Assembly (NCBI GenBank): GCA_002238485.1 | Contig: MPMG01000002.1 | Location: forward strand, 364,689-428,688 | Reading direction: 5' to 3' | DNA: 64,000 nucleotides | Source of the DNA: Chloroflexi bacterium bin20 | GTDB lineage: Bacteria; Chloroflexota; Anaerolineae; Aggregatilineales; Phototrophicaceae | Shown: piece after piece, positions 9,093 to 18,445 of the stretch | Layout of the letters: each line of letters opens with the position of its first letter | Numbering within the stretch: position 1 is the stretch's first letter | The notes under the pieces: generated by a model | The model's input: only the letters and a program-made list of their open reading frames with translations | Databases searched by the model: none | Told to the model about the DNA's origin: nothing | Program-made: the position numbers and the translations under genes

Positions 9093-9303
9093 CGCGCGCC
9101 TCCAGGCTGAACAAGGTGTCTGGCACGATATCCTGCAAGTCGCTTGCGTCCAGCGTTGCCTGCGCCGCCCGTTGATTGGCCAGCAGCGCCGTCAGCAACT
9201 CCGCTTCGTCGGGATGTATCTGCAAGCCCAGCTGCGCCGCCAGCGCCTGCACCAGCTGGCTGTCGAATTTGCTTTCTGCGCCGCGCGCCCTGCCATAACT
9301 CAT
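9085..9303 (-). CDS. Small AtzG/GatC-like amidase partner
   Basis: A 72-residue acidic helical protein with the pattern LVQALAAQLGLQIHPDE then helix LLTALLANQRAAQATL, resembling AtzG-like (DUF4089) and GatC proteins. These wrap around and stabilise amidases. It overlaps the upstream gene by 4 bp (ATGA) and the amidase by 8 bp, the tight coupling expected for a 1:1 partner. The match is by pattern and context only, because the family is short and variable. Its presence supports the view that the amidase is a two-subunit enzyme. Confidence 0.65.
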   Translation of the reverse strand: MSYGRARGAESKFDSQLVQALAAQLGLQIHPDEAELLTALLANQRAAQATLDASDLQDIVPDTLFSLEARDD

Positions 9304-11066
9304 TTTTCGCCTCCCAGCAGCGCATCAGAGACAGACGCGCCCGCTTCTCGAACAAAAATCGCTTCTTCCAGCCGCAGCACATGCATACGCAGCAGCTGCC
9401 AGGCATTCAAAACCACGCCGTTGGCCGCCAGGTACGAGCCGACCACCAGTTGATAGGGACTGCTGTCAAAGTGCTGGTAGGCATTATCCGACTGCTCGAA
9501 TTCTCGGCCGGCATTGTCCAGCGCGCGCCGCAGCATGGTCTGAGCCCGTTCCAGCATTTGCAGCAAGCCCTCATAACCGAAGTCTTGTTGCCATTCGTCC
9601 GGCCAGCGGTGATGCAAGGCATCTTCCACTGCCAACGTCAGTTCGCGCAGATGCCTTATGCCCTCGTCGGCCAGGGCAGGTCCATCTATTTGCTTCTGCG
9701 CCCGCGCCAGCACGGTCTCGGCACAGTCCAACGTTTCTTGCATACGCGCCGCGATATCCGCGAAGTCGCCCAGCCCGCGCCGCCAGATTTCGCACCCGAC
9801 CAAGCCGAAGACTGACATGGCATGGTCTTCGTTCAGCCAGGCCACCTCGTCCGCCGCCACGCTCTGCAGATCTTCGACCAGGTCGCCAATTTCCTGGCAA
9901 GCCGCCGCGACCCGCGCAAGACCACTGCCAGCCGGATAGGCATGGGGCGCGCCAGGTTCTCGCCGCACAGTTGGGCTGCGCGATGCTCTCAGTTGGCTGG
10001 ATTGCCAGAATGCCGCATTCGCCAGCATACGCGCGGGGATGCCCCAATCATCCATGGTCAGATTGAAGCCGAATTCTGGATGCGAGCCAAACAGCACGGT
10101 TCGTCCCAAGCCGACAAAGCCGCTGATGGTATTGGGTACGCCATATTTGGCAGCCTTGTCGATCAAAGGATCAGCAGCGGGCTGGCTGAAACTCAAAAAA
10201 CGCTCCGCAGGCGTGAAATCGGCATGCCTTCCCCGGACAGATGTCAGCGCGGTTGCAGCCGACGCATCCTCTAGCTCGCGCGTTTCGATATCAAAGAGCG
10301 GCCCATTGTAGTGTGTCATGAGGAAATGTTCGGGCATGCCAAACATGACGGGGTGATCGGGCTGTTGGTTGCGGCATTCGATGACGCCAATGCCGGGCGA
10401 TTGCAAGCCCATCCATTGGCTGTCGCCACGATTCCATATCCCCGCGTTGACCATCTGCAGATCGCGCTGGACCGGGCAAGTCAACGAAAATGGCTCCGGC
10501 GTCACCGCCGCGTTGAATGCGCCAGCACAGCTGCCAATGTACATCCCGCCGCGCCGCACCCAGTTTGTGATGCGCGTGCAGCCCTCAGAACCCAATGGCT
10601 GGAGCTGCCCCGCCATCGCGAGCCCGCCGCCGCCAGGCGCCACCAGCAGGTCATAGTCGTCCAGTTCGCCAGCGCAGATCGCCTGCGGACTGAGAAACTC
10701 GACAGCGAAGCCCAGCTCGGTGAAGATGCGCGCGTGATTGAAAGGCGCACCACCGCCGCCATAGAGCGCGATGCGCAGCCGCCGCAGCGCATGCCCGACG
10801 AATCCGTCTACGCCGGCGAGTTGCTGGACATCCACGCCATAACGCGCTTCGGCCGCGGGCATAGCAAGCTCGGCGTGAAGAGTTGTGTCGGTGATCAAGC
10901 AGCTGCCAGCGGGCATGTTGCGTTCTGCGCCGTCAGGAGCGATGGCTGTGAATGGCTCAGTCGCCCAGCGCACTTCTGCGCCAGTTGCCAGCAGAAAATT
11001 GATCAGCCGACATGCACCCTGCCAGTTGTCTTCGCGGGAATCAACCAGCAGCAGCGACTTCATCAA
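9300..11066 (-). CDS. Class I glutamine-amidotransferase-like protein (BPL_N-type) with helical C-terminal domain
   Basis: A 588-residue protein. The N-terminal ~370 residues resemble the DJ-1/PfpI and BPL_N class I amidotransferase fold: GGGGAPFNHARIF, then VAPGGGGLAM, then a nucleophile elbow YIGSCAGAFNAA with Cys in a strand-turn-helix. The last ~220 residues are helical with no motif I recognise. Proteins of this kind with the elbow but no synthetase partner may act as hydrolases or sensors. It lies between the Opp-like ATPases (150-bp gap) and the amidase pair (4-bp overlap), so a role in processing the imported amide or peptide is likely. No signal peptide is seen; it should be cytoplasmic. 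Function is unassigned. Confidence 0.65.
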   Translation of the reverse strand: MMKSLLLVDSREDNWQGACRLINFLLATGAEVRWATEPFTAIAPDGAERNMPAGSCLITDTTLHAELAMPAAEARYGVDVQQLAGVDGFVGHALRRLRIALYGGGGAPFNHARIFTELGFAVEFLSPQAICAGELDDYDLLVAPGGGGLAMAGQLQPLGSEGCTRITNWVRRGGMYIGSCAGAFNAAVTPEPFSLTCPVQRDLQMVNAGIWNRGDSQWMGLQSPGIGVIECRNQQPDHPVMFGMPEHFLMTHYNGPLFDIETRELEDASAATALTSVRGRHADFTPAERFLSFSQPAADPLIDKAAKYGVPNTISGFVGLGRTVLFGSHPEFGFNLTMDDWGIPARMLANAAFWQSSQLRASRSPTVRREPGAPHAYPAGSGLARVAAACQEIGDLVEDLQSVAADEVAWLNEDHAMSVFGLVGCEIWRRGLGDFADIAARMQETLDCAETVLARAQKQIDGPALADEGIRHLRELTLAVEDALHHRWPDEWQQDFGYEGLLQMLERAQTMLRRALDNAGREFEQSDNAYQHFDSSPYQLVVGSYLAANGVVLNAWQLLRMHVLRLEEAIFVREAGASVSDALLGGEK

Positions 11067-11216
11067 ATAGATTCTCCTGCAAAATATACGTTCGGCGCAG
11101 ATGGCGGCGATTCTAACACAGCGCGGCGGAAGCGGTCACTATCTGCGCCCCTGTTCTGTTCTCGAGCCCCCATTGCGCAGTGTAAACCTGTGTAGTTGCC
11201 GAGGGTGCTGTTGGGC

Positions 11217-12206
11217 TCACTCATAGAGCAAACAGGCCACGCTGTGTCCCGCTTCTCTTGATACCAACGGGGGCGTAACGCGCGAGCACTGCGGCATGGC
11301 AAGGGGGCAGCGCGGATGAAAGTGGCAGCCTGGCGGTGGCGCCAGCGGCGAAGGCGGCTCGCCTTGTGGCGGCGTCCAGCTCACCCGCTGCGTCGGATCG
11401 GGCGGCGGGATCGCGGAAAAGAGCGCTTGCGTGTAGGGATGTTGAGGCGCGGCGAATAGCGCTTCTGCCGGTGCTTCTTCGACGATCTTGCCCAAGTACA
11501 TCACAGCCACGCGATCGGCAAAGTGGCGCACCACGCCCAGATCGTGCGTGATGAATACATAAGTCAGCTGAAAGTCTTGCTGCAACTCTGCCAGCAGATT
11601 GAGTGTCTGCGCTTGCACCGAAACATCCAGCGATGATGTCGGCTCATCGGCGATGATCAAGCGAGGCGAGAGCGCCAATGCCGCCGCGATGCCCACTCGC
11701 TGACGCTGGCCGCCGCTGAGTTCGCGGGGGTATGCGCGGGCGTGGGCGCTGGTCAAGCCGACCCGTTCCAGCAGCGCCTGCACGCGTTTCCTGCGCTCGC
11801 TTTTGCTGCCTTCGCGGTAGATATCCAGTGGTTCGCGGACGATTTCGCCGATGCGCATGCGCGGATTCAACGAAGCGCTGGGATCTTGCAAGATGATCTG
11901 CGCTTGACGGCGAAAAGCTCGCAGCTGGGCGCGCTTCATAGCGAAGATGTCGGAGTCCTGGAAGAAGACGCGCCCGGCGCTGGGCAGCAGCAGACGCAGA
12001 AGCAGACGTCCCAGGGTGCTCTTGCCACTGCCCGATTCGCCGACGATGGCCAAGGTTTGCCCAGCGTGCACCTGCAGCGAGACAGAATCCACCGCCCGCA
12101 GCGCTCTCCGCGTCCCTCGCAAGCCGGCCAGCACACCCTGCTCTAGCGTGAAGAATTTGCTGAGCCCCTCGGCGCGCAACAAAGGCGTTTCAGTCGTAGA
12201 GGACAC
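11217..12206 (-). CDS. Oligopeptide/dipeptide ABC transporter ATP-binding protein (OppF/DppF-like)
   Basis: A 329-residue ATPase with Walker A GESGSGKST, signature LSGGQRQR, Walker B LIIADEPTSSLDV and an H-loop in FITHDLG. The C-terminal CHFHPRCP-x-AMPQC cysteine block is typical of OppD/OppF. It is the second of two ATPase genes and overlaps the first by 17 bp. It powers import through the two permeases encoded upstream in the same minus-strand operon. The substrate class (peptide, nickel chelate or other) is not defined by the ATPase. Confidence 0.92.
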   Translation of the reverse strand: MSSTTETPLLRAEGLSKFFTLEQGVLAGLRGTRRALRAVDSVSLQVHAGQTLAIVGESGSGKSTLGRLLLRLLLPSAGRVFFQDSDIFAMKRAQLRAFRRQAQIILQDPSASLNPRMRIGEIVREPLDIYREGSKSERRKRVQALLERVGLTSAHARAYPRELSGGQRQRVGIAAALALSPRLIIADEPTSSLDVSVQAQTLNLLAELQQDFQLTYVFITHDLGVVRHFADRVAVMYLGKIVEEAPAEALFAAPQHPYTQALFSAIPPPDPTQRVSWTPPQGEPPSPLAPPPGCHFHPRCPLAMPQCSRVTPPLVSREAGHSVACLLYE

Positions 12207-13152
12207 AGGCCACCTCTTGCCCCGTTTCGACCTTGATCAGCGGCGGACGACCATTTTCGCAGCGCTCCTTTGTATGCGGGCAGCGAGGCGCAAAAGGACA
12301 GCCAGCGGGGCGGTCGCCCAAGCTCGGTACGCGCCCGGCGATAGTCTCCAGCCTGCCACGAGCCTTGCGATGGCTGGGCAGTGAATTGAGCAAAGCCTGA
12401 GTATAGGGATGCTGCGGCGCGGCGAAGAGCGCGGCGACCTCGCCACATTCGACGATGCTGCCAGCGTACATGACGGCAACGCGGTCGCAAACCTGCGCGA
12501 CCACGCCCAGATCGTGCGTGATCAACAAGACGCCACTGCCGCGCTCGTCCACCAGCAGACGGCGGATCAACTGCAAGATCTGCGCCTGGATCGTCACATC
12601 CAAGGCGGTGGTCGGCTCGTCGGCGATGAGCACCTGTGGCTGGCAGGCGATAGCGATGGCCAAGGCGATGCGCTGGGACATGCCGCCGCTGAATTGATGC
12701 GGGTAGGCGCGCAGCCGTTCTTCCGCCGCCGGGATGCCCACCTGGCGCAGCAAAGACAAGGCTCGCCGCCGCGCTTCGTGCATGTTGATATCCAGATGCG
12801 CCTGCAGCGTTTCTACCAGCTGATGCCCGATGGTGAAGAGCGGGTCGAGCGCCGTCATCGGATTTTGGAAGATCATGGAGACGCGGCTGCCACGCAGCGC
12901 CTGCAGATCGGCTTCTTCCAGACGCAGCAGGTCGGTTTCGCCCAGCAGGACCTGACCGCGGCTGATGCGGGCATTGTGCGCCAGCAACTGCATCACGCTG
13001 TAGGCAATGGTCGACTTTCCGCAGCCCGATTCACCCACCAGCCCGAGGATCTCGCCCGGGCGCAAATCAAAGCTGACATCAGAGACCGCCTCCAGCCAGC
13101 GTCCACCGCTGTAGAATTCGGTAGACAATCCGCGCAGCGAAAGCAGGCTCAT
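12190..13152 (-). CDS. Oligopeptide/dipeptide ABC transporter ATP-binding protein (OppD/DppD-like)
   Basis: A 320-residue ATPase beginning MSLLSLRGLSTEF, with Walker A GESGCGKST, signature FSGGMSQR, Walker B VLIADEPTTALDV and the C-terminal cysteine motif CPFAPRCPH. The frame is open far upstream, but the ATG at 13152 overlaps the permease stop (ATGA) and starts right at the conserved strand, so it is the real start. It pairs with the OppF-like ATPase to form the cytoplasmic motor. Confidence 0.92.
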   Translation of the reverse strand: MSLLSLRGLSTEFYSGGRWLEAVSDVSFDLRPGEILGLVGESGCGKSTIAYSVMQLLAHNARISRGQVLLGETDLLRLEEADLQALRGSRVSMIFQNPMTALDPLFTIGHQLVETLQAHLDINMHEARRRALSLLRQVGIPAAEERLRAYPHQFSGGMSQRIALAIAIACQPQVLIADEPTTALDVTIQAQILQLIRRLLVDERGSGVLLITHDLGVVAQVCDRVAVMYAGSIVECGEVAALFAAPQHPYTQALLNSLPSHRKARGRLETIAGRVPSLGDRPAGCPFAPRCPHTKERCENGRPPLIKVETGQEVACVLYD

Positions 13153-13985
13153 CGCGCCATCCGCGCCGGATTCAGCAGCGCTTGCAAGCCATTGCCCAGC
13201 AAATTGAAGCCGAGCACGGCCAGCGAAATCGCCAGGCCCGGCACCAGCACCATCCAGGGCGCTTGCTGCATGAAAGAGCGGCCCTCGGACAGCATCAGTC
13301 CCAGCGACGGGTCGGGCGGCTGTGTGCCCAAGCCGATGAAACTGAGCGCCGATTCCAGCAAAATGGCGATGCCCATCAATATCGAAGCCTGGATGAGCAC
13401 AGGCGGGATGGCGTTGGGCAAGATATGCCGCAGCATCAGCCGCAGATGACTGGCTCCCCGCGCCCGCGCCCCTTCGACATACAGCTCGTTGACGCATTCC
13501 AGCGCCGCGCCACGCATGACCCGGGCGAAGATGGGCACATAGACCACCGCCACCGCCAGCATCATCACAGCGATCTCGCGCCCGACAAAACCCGTCAGCG
13601 CCACCACCAGCACAATAGCCGGGAAAGCCATCAGCACATCCATGGGCCGCATGATGATGTTGTCCAGCGCGCCGCCGAAGTAGCCCGCCAGCAAGCCCAG
13701 CGTCACCCCGGCCGCCATTCCAAAACCCACCGAACCCAGCGCCACTGCCAGCGATATCTGATAGCCATAGAGCACGCGCGTCAAAATGTCGCGGCCAAAA
13801 TTGTCTGTGCCCAGCAGATGCGCTCGGCTGGGACCGCTCAATGGCGCCATGAAGTCCATGGTCTCGGGTTTGTAGGGCGAATAGAGTGGCGCGGCCGCCG
13901 TCAATATCACCAGCGCAATGATGATGCTCGCGCCCACACTGGCAGACGGACTGGCGGCATAACTGGCTCGCAGTCGCGCGATCAT
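13149..13985 (-). CDS. ABC transporter permease, DppC/OppC-like
   Basis: A 278-residue inner-membrane protein. One N-terminal membrane segment precedes the LLGTDNFGRDILTRVLYG motif that marks the DppC/OppC family, and about five further hydrophobic helices follow. The EAA-type loop ARGASHLRLMLRHILPN contacts the ATPases. It overlaps the upstream permease (13982-13985) and downstream ATPase (13149-13152) by 4 bp each. Confidence 0.92.
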   Translation of the reverse strand: MIARLRASYAASPSASVGASIIIALVILTAAAPLYSPYKPETMDFMAPLSGPSRAHLLGTDNFGRDILTRVLYGYQISLAVALGSVGFGMAAGVTLGLLAGYFGGALDNIIMRPMDVLMAFPAIVLVVALTGFVGREIAVMMLAVAVVYVPIFARVMRGAALECVNELYVEGARARGASHLRLMLRHILPNAIPPVLIQASILMGIAILLESALSFIGLGTQPPDPSLGLMLSEGRSFMQQAPWMVLVPGLAISLAVLGFNLLGNGLQALLNPARMAR

Positions 13986-14938
13986 GCGCCGTCCCCGCGG
14001 ATCTTCGGATTCAGCAAGCCATAGAGCACATCGGTGGCCAGATTGACCAATATGAAGAGCAGCGCCACCACCAGCATGCCCGCCTGCACGACCGGATAAT
14101 TACGTTCCAGCGTGGCGCTGACGATGAGTCGTCCCACGCCGGGCAAGCTGAAGACTTCTTCGACGATGACCGCGCCGCCCAGCAGGTAGCCAAACTGCAA
14201 GCCGATGACGGTGACGATAGGGATGCTGGCGTTGCGCAGCACATGCTGATAGATAATGAGCCGCTCGCGGAGACCTTTGGCGCGCAGAAATTTGACGAAG
14301 TCGCGTTCTAGCACTTCTAGCAGGGCCGCGCGCGTCATGCGCACCAGCACGGCTGCCAAGCCCACCGCCAGCGTCAGCGCCGGCAAAAAGAAAGAGCGCA
14401 GGTTGCCCACCAGGTCGCTTTCCAACCGCACATAGCCCGATGACGGGAACATGCGCAGCCCCAGCGAAAATAGCAGGATCAGCATGATGCCCAGCCAAAA
14501 GTCGGGGATGGAGATGCCCAACAAGCCCAGCAACATGGCGGCGCGGTCGGCAAGTCCGCCCGGTCGGATGGCGGCGCGGATGCCCAGCGGCACAGCAACC
14601 ACGATGGCCAGCGCCAGCGCAAACAGCGTCAGCTCGATGGTGACGGGCAGGCGCACGCGCAGCAATTCAGATACGGCTTCGTTGCTGCGGAAATCTTTGC
14701 CCAGGTCGCCCGCCAGCAGCTTGCCCAGCCATTGCGCATACTGCTGGTGGATGGGCAGGTCCAAGCCCAGCTCGCTGCGTACAATCACCAGCCGCTCGGG
14801 CGTGGCGCGCAAACCCAGGATAACCTGCGCGGGATCGCCCGGGATCAACCGCAGCAGCAAAAAGATCAAAACCGATGTGCCAAAGAGCACCGGCAGCAAG
14901 AGCAGCAGGCGTCCGGCGATGTATCGCGCGAGTTGCAT
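13982..14938 (-). CDS. ABC transporter permease, DppB/OppB-like
   Basis: A 318-residue inner-membrane permease. It starts with YIAGRLLLLLPVLFGTSVL and the RLIPGDP motif typical of DppB, and has six predicted helices and the coupling loop RAKGLRERLIIYQHVLRNA. It lies 27 bp downstream of the binding-protein gene and overlaps the next permease by 4 bp. With OppC-like it forms the transmembrane channel. Confidence 0.92.
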   Translation of the reverse strand: MQLARYIAGRLLLLLPVLFGTSVLIFLLLRLIPGDPAQVILGLRATPERLVIVRSELGLDLPIHQQYAQWLGKLLAGDLGKDFRSNEAVSELLRVRLPVTIELTLFALALAIVVAVPLGIRAAIRPGGLADRAAMLLGLLGISIPDFWLGIMLILLFSLGLRMFPSSGYVRLESDLVGNLRSFFLPALTLAVGLAAVLVRMTRAALLEVLERDFVKFLRAKGLRERLIIYQHVLRNASIPIVTVIGLQFGYLLGGAVIVEEVFSLPGVGRLIVSATLERNYPVVQAGMLVVALLFILVNLATDVLYGLLNPKIRGDGA

Positions 14939-14965
14939 GGCAAGCGCCCCTCGCTGCCAACCGAC

Positions 14966-16573
14966 TCAGCCCTCGATCCAAACATCCTCCATGCGCAGCT
15001 CCAGCGTGGGCAGAGTCTGCGCGCCATGCACATTGGGCTGCGTCCAATAGGTGCGCTTGAAATTGACCTGGAAGACCTCGGGCGAAAATTCCTGATGCAG
15101 GCGCACGACATGGTTGTAGGCATTCTGACGCGCTTCGGGGTCCAGCGTGAAGCGGAAGTCTTCCAGCGCCTTGTCCAGCTCGGGCGAGTCGTCAAAGGCG
15201 GCGAAGTTCCAGGGCGATGCCGAATGCGACAGCGGATACAGGCAATGCTCGCCGGGGTCGGCTGTGGCGCTCCAGTAGGTGCCGGTTATTTCATAGTTGA
15301 GCGTGAAGAGCTCTTCAAACCAGCGCGCCGATTCGAACGATTCGACTTCGACGCGGAAGCCAGCTGGCGCCAGTTGCTGTTCCAGCAATTGCCCGACCAG
15401 CGGCTGGGTCGGCACTTGTGGCTGGGCGGCGTAACGGATGGTCAAGCCATCTTCATAGCCAGCTTGTGCCAGCAGCGCCCGCGCCCGCTCGATATCGGGC
15501 CCGCCATCGTATACATTGACACCCGAATACCAGGGATTGCTGGGCGAGACTGGTTCTGCCGAAGGCTCAGCCTGCCCAAACCAGACTAGCTGGGCGATCG
15601 AGTCGCGATGCAGCGCCCATTGCAGCGCCTGGCGCACCTCAACGCGGTCGAAAGGCGGTTTCGAGGTGTTGATGAGAAACATGTCGGGGAAGAATGCGCC
15701 ATCCGGGTTTGCTTTCACATCGGGATTGGCGCGCAGTTCGTCGACGCGATGCAGCGGCACCTGCTCGACCCAATTGAGCTCGCCCGTTTGCAAGCCGGTC
15801 AGGCGCACCGTGTCGTCAGAGATGGCGCGGAAGATGACGCGGTCGAGATAGGGCTGGCCGGGCTTAAAGTACTTGTCCCAGCGCTGCAATTCGACGAAGT
15901 CGTCTTTGACCCATTGCACAAACTTGAATGGTCCGGTGCCGATGGGCAGCAAACGCGGGTCATTTTCTTCTATGCCGCGCCGATTGACGATCTCGGCAAA
16001 TGCGCCCAGCGCTTCGAGCAAGCCGCCCCAGTTGGGTTTTGTGATGATGCGGCAAGTGTAGTCATCGACCACCTCGACGCCTTCCAGCGGTGTGAAGAAA
16101 ACAGCATTGGCAGCGCCCAGATCGGGATCGAAGAGGCGTTCGAAGGTGTATTTGACATCCGCAGCTGTACAAGGCTCGTCGTTGTGAAAGACGGCATTAT
16201 CCACCAGCTGGAATTCCCAGGTGGCGTCATCAAGCTGCTGCCAAGCATGTGCCAGGCCCGGCATGACATTGTTGTCGCGGTCGAGATTGACCAGCTTGGA
16301 AAACACATTTTGATACACTTGCATGGACGAATACAGCTCGGCGAAGGCGGGGTCCATATTGACGGGCTTGTCGATTGTGGCGGCTGTCAAAGTGCCACCC
16401 ATGCTCGGAGCGCCTTGTGCAAAAGCTGTCGCCAGCCGCGCGCCCGGCAGCAAGTTTTGCGCCAAAGACAGACCACCAACCGTGGTGACCGCCTGTAGAA
16501 ACTGACGCCGCGAAATGCGCTGTTCCCGGTACTTTTTGACAAAATCGTGCACTTGCTCCTTTTGCAAACTCAT
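14966..16573 (-). CDS. ABC transporter substrate-binding protein, family 5 (Tat signal)
   Basis: A 535-residue extracellular solute-binding protein of the peptide/nickel class (SBP_bac_5). The N terminus has a twin-arginine signal RISRRQFLQAVTTVGG, followed by a hydrophobic stretch and an AFAQG cleavage region. The mature part has the family features: AFAELYSSMQVYQNVF, then LVDNAVFHNDEP, then KYTFERLFDP. I chose the ATG at 16573 because the upstream frame is non-conserved. It delivers substrate to the permeases encoded next in the operon. The specificity is unknown; the amidase at the operon end suggests an amide or peptide-like compound. Confidence 0.9.
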   Translation of the reverse strand: MSLQKEQVHDFVKKYREQRISRRQFLQAVTTVGGLSLAQNLLPGARLATAFAQGAPSMGGTLTAATIDKPVNMDPAFAELYSSMQVYQNVFSKLVNLDRDNNVMPGLAHAWQQLDDATWEFQLVDNAVFHNDEPCTAADVKYTFERLFDPDLGAANAVFFTPLEGVEVVDDYTCRIITKPNWGGLLEALGAFAEIVNRRGIEENDPRLLPIGTGPFKFVQWVKDDFVELQRWDKYFKPGQPYLDRVIFRAISDDTVRLTGLQTGELNWVEQVPLHRVDELRANPDVKANPDGAFFPDMFLINTSKPPFDRVEVRQALQWALHRDSIAQLVWFGQAEPSAEPVSPSNPWYSGVNVYDGGPDIERARALLAQAGYEDGLTIRYAAQPQVPTQPLVGQLLEQQLAPAGFRVEVESFESARWFEELFTLNYEITGTYWSATADPGEHCLYPLSHSASPWNFAAFDDSPELDKALEDFRFTLDPEARQNAYNHVVRLHQEFSPEVFQVNFKRTYWTQPNVHGAQTLPTLELRMEDVWIEG

Positions 16574-16807
16574 CGTCTTATTCCTCTCTATACCTATCAG
16601 GAAATTGTCCAGGCACGGAAGATGCCGCAACAATCGCCCCATGCAGACAAGCCTACCCAGCACGCCAGGCGCTGTCAAATCGCGGGGCGCCTCCCGATTC
16701 CTTGCGCCCACTGTGTTTCAGCAGGAGCATTCACGACACTGGCGCCTGTTGAAACGCCGTTTATGCTAAAATCGCTTCGGCTTGCATGCAAACAAGGAGC
16801 GTGATCT

Positions 16808-18445
16808 GTGCCAATCAAAACTGGCGGCGAAGCAACCGTAGAAGCCCTCATCGCCCACGGCGTCCAGGCACTTTTCGGCTTGCCCGGCGTGCAAAACGAC
16901 TGGCTCTACAACGCGCTATTCGACCGGCGCGACCGCATCAAGGTACTCCATACTCGTCACGAAGAGGGCGCAGCCTATATGGCCTTTGGCGCAGCCGCTG
17001 CAACCGGGCAGCCGGCCGTCTTCAATGTCGTGCCGGGTCCCGGCTTGCTCAATGCCGGCGCGGGCTTGGCCAGCGCTTATGCTGTGAACGCACAAGTCTT
17101 TTGCATCGCCGGGCAAATCCATAGCGCGCGCATCGGAAAAGCCCTGGGCGATCTGCATGAAATCCCGCACCAGTCCGAGGTCTTGCGCGGGCTTACAAAA
17201 TGGAGCGACCTTGTGCTGCATCCAGCCGAGGCTGGGCGCATGGTGGCGCAGGCTTTTCAAGAGATGCGTTCTGGTCGTCCGCGCCCGGTTGCGCTGGAGA
17301 TCCCGCCCGATGTGCTGAAGCTGCGCACAGAAGTGCCAGAAACGCCGTCGCCCCTGCAGCCATACGCGCCACCGGTGGATGCCGGCGCGATAGAAACCGT
17401 CGGGGAGCAGCTGGGCAAATCCAAGCGCCCGATGATATGCGTCGGCAGTGGCGCTCTGGGCGTCAGCGCAGAAGTCACGCAGCTGGCGGAAATGCTGCAA
17501 GCGCCGGTCTTCGCCTATCGCACGGGCAACGGCGTGCTGGACAGCAGGAATCCGCTAAGCCTGAAATCGCCAGAGGCGCATGTCTACTACCGAACAACCG
17601 ACCTGGTACTCGGCATCGGCAGCACGATGCGCCTGCCTCTGCAACGTTGGGGCACTGACGAGCAGATGACCGTCATTCGCATTGATGTCGACAACGATGC
17701 CATCCCCCGCATCCAGGGCCCCGATCTGGTCATCACGGCGCGGGCGGAAGATGCCTTGCCGCCCCTGATCGCCGCGGTCGAACGGTATAATCGCAAGCGC
17801 GAATCCCGAAGCGAAGAGATGCGGGAATTGCGAGCCGCTTCCGCCAAGAAAATGGCTTTCCTGGAGCCGCAGAATACCTATTCGCGGATCTTGCGCGAAG
17901 AACTTGGCGAAGACGGCATCGCGATCATGGGCATGACCCAGGTGGCCTATGCCGCACGAGTCAACTTCCCCGTTTACAAGCCGCGCACCTGCATCAGCAG
18001 CGGCTATCAGGGCACGCTCGGCTTTGCCTTTCCAACCGGTCTGGGCGCAAAAGTCGCCAGACCCGACGCGCCTGTGATCGCGATTTGCGGCGATGGCGGC
18101 TATATGTACTGTGCAGGCGAGCTGGCTGCAGCCGTCCAGCATGGCATTCCTTTGGTCACGATCGTATTCAACAACGATGCCTATGGCAATGTCCGCAAGA
18201 TGCAGATCCGCGATTATGACGAACGGGTCATCGCCAGCGATCTTGTCAATCCGGATTTTGTCAAGCTGGGCGAAGCTTTTGGCGCAAACGCCTTCCGCGC
18301 CGAGACAGAGAGCCAACTGCGCCAGGCGATGCGCTATGGCTTCAAAAGCAACTTGCCAACCCTGATTGAAGTGCCAATGGGCGATACGCCAAGCTTCGAC
18401 AGCATTTATGACCAGGGCCGGGTTCGCCCGCCGCAAAATGCCTGA
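16808..18445 (+). CDS. Thiamine diphosphate-dependent enzyme (acetolactate synthase-like)
   Basis: A 545-residue ThDP enzyme of the acetolactate synthase/benzoylformate decarboxylase group. It has the GLPG motif near residue 25, the cofactor-activating Glu in RHEEGA (Glu52), a central domain, and the ThDP motif GDGGYMY ending NNDAYGN at about residues 427-460. The start is GTG at 16808, with AAGGAG 7 bp upstream. It is divergent from the Opp operon across a 230-bp gap. It could be a decarboxylase or ligase of 2-oxo acids; the valine/isoleucine role is unlikely because no small regulatory subunit or ilvC is nearby. The P-loop gene overlaps its 3' end by 8 bp. Confidence 0.88.
   Translation: MPIKTGGEATVEALIAHGVQALFGLPGVQNDWLYNALFDRRDRIKVLHTRHEEGAAYMAFGAAAATGQPAVFNVVPGPGLLNAGAGLASAYAVNAQVFCIAGQIHSARIGKALGDLHEIPHQSEVLRGLTKWSDLVLHPAEAGRMVAQAFQEMRSGRPRPVALEIPPDVLKLRTEVPETPSPLQPYAPPVDAGAIETVGEQLGKSKRPMICVGSGALGVSAEVTQLAEMLQAPVFAYRTGNGVLDSRNPLSLKSPEAHVYYRTTDLVLGIGSTMRLPLQRWGTDEQMTVIRIDVDNDAIPRIQGPDLVITARAEDALPPLIAAVERYNRKRESRSEEMRELRAASAKKMAFLEPQNTYSRILREELGEDGIAIMGMTQVAYAARVNFPVYKPRTCISSGYQGTLGFAFPTGLGAKVARPDAPVIAICGDGGYMYCAGELAAAVQHGIPLVTIVFNNDAYGNVRKMQIRDYDERVIASDLVNPDFVKLGEAFGANAFRAETESQLRQAMRYGFKSNLPTLIEVPMGDTPSFDSIYDQGRVRPPQNA

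Noticed and set aside
7674-9303. GatCAB tRNA amidotransferase
   Set aside because: There is no GatB, and the operon context is an importer, so a catabolic amidase with a small partner fits better.
16808-18445. IolD of the inositol pathway
   Set aside because: The protein is shorter than typical IolD, lies far from iolB/iolC/iolG, and its motifs fit the general acetolactate synthase-like group.
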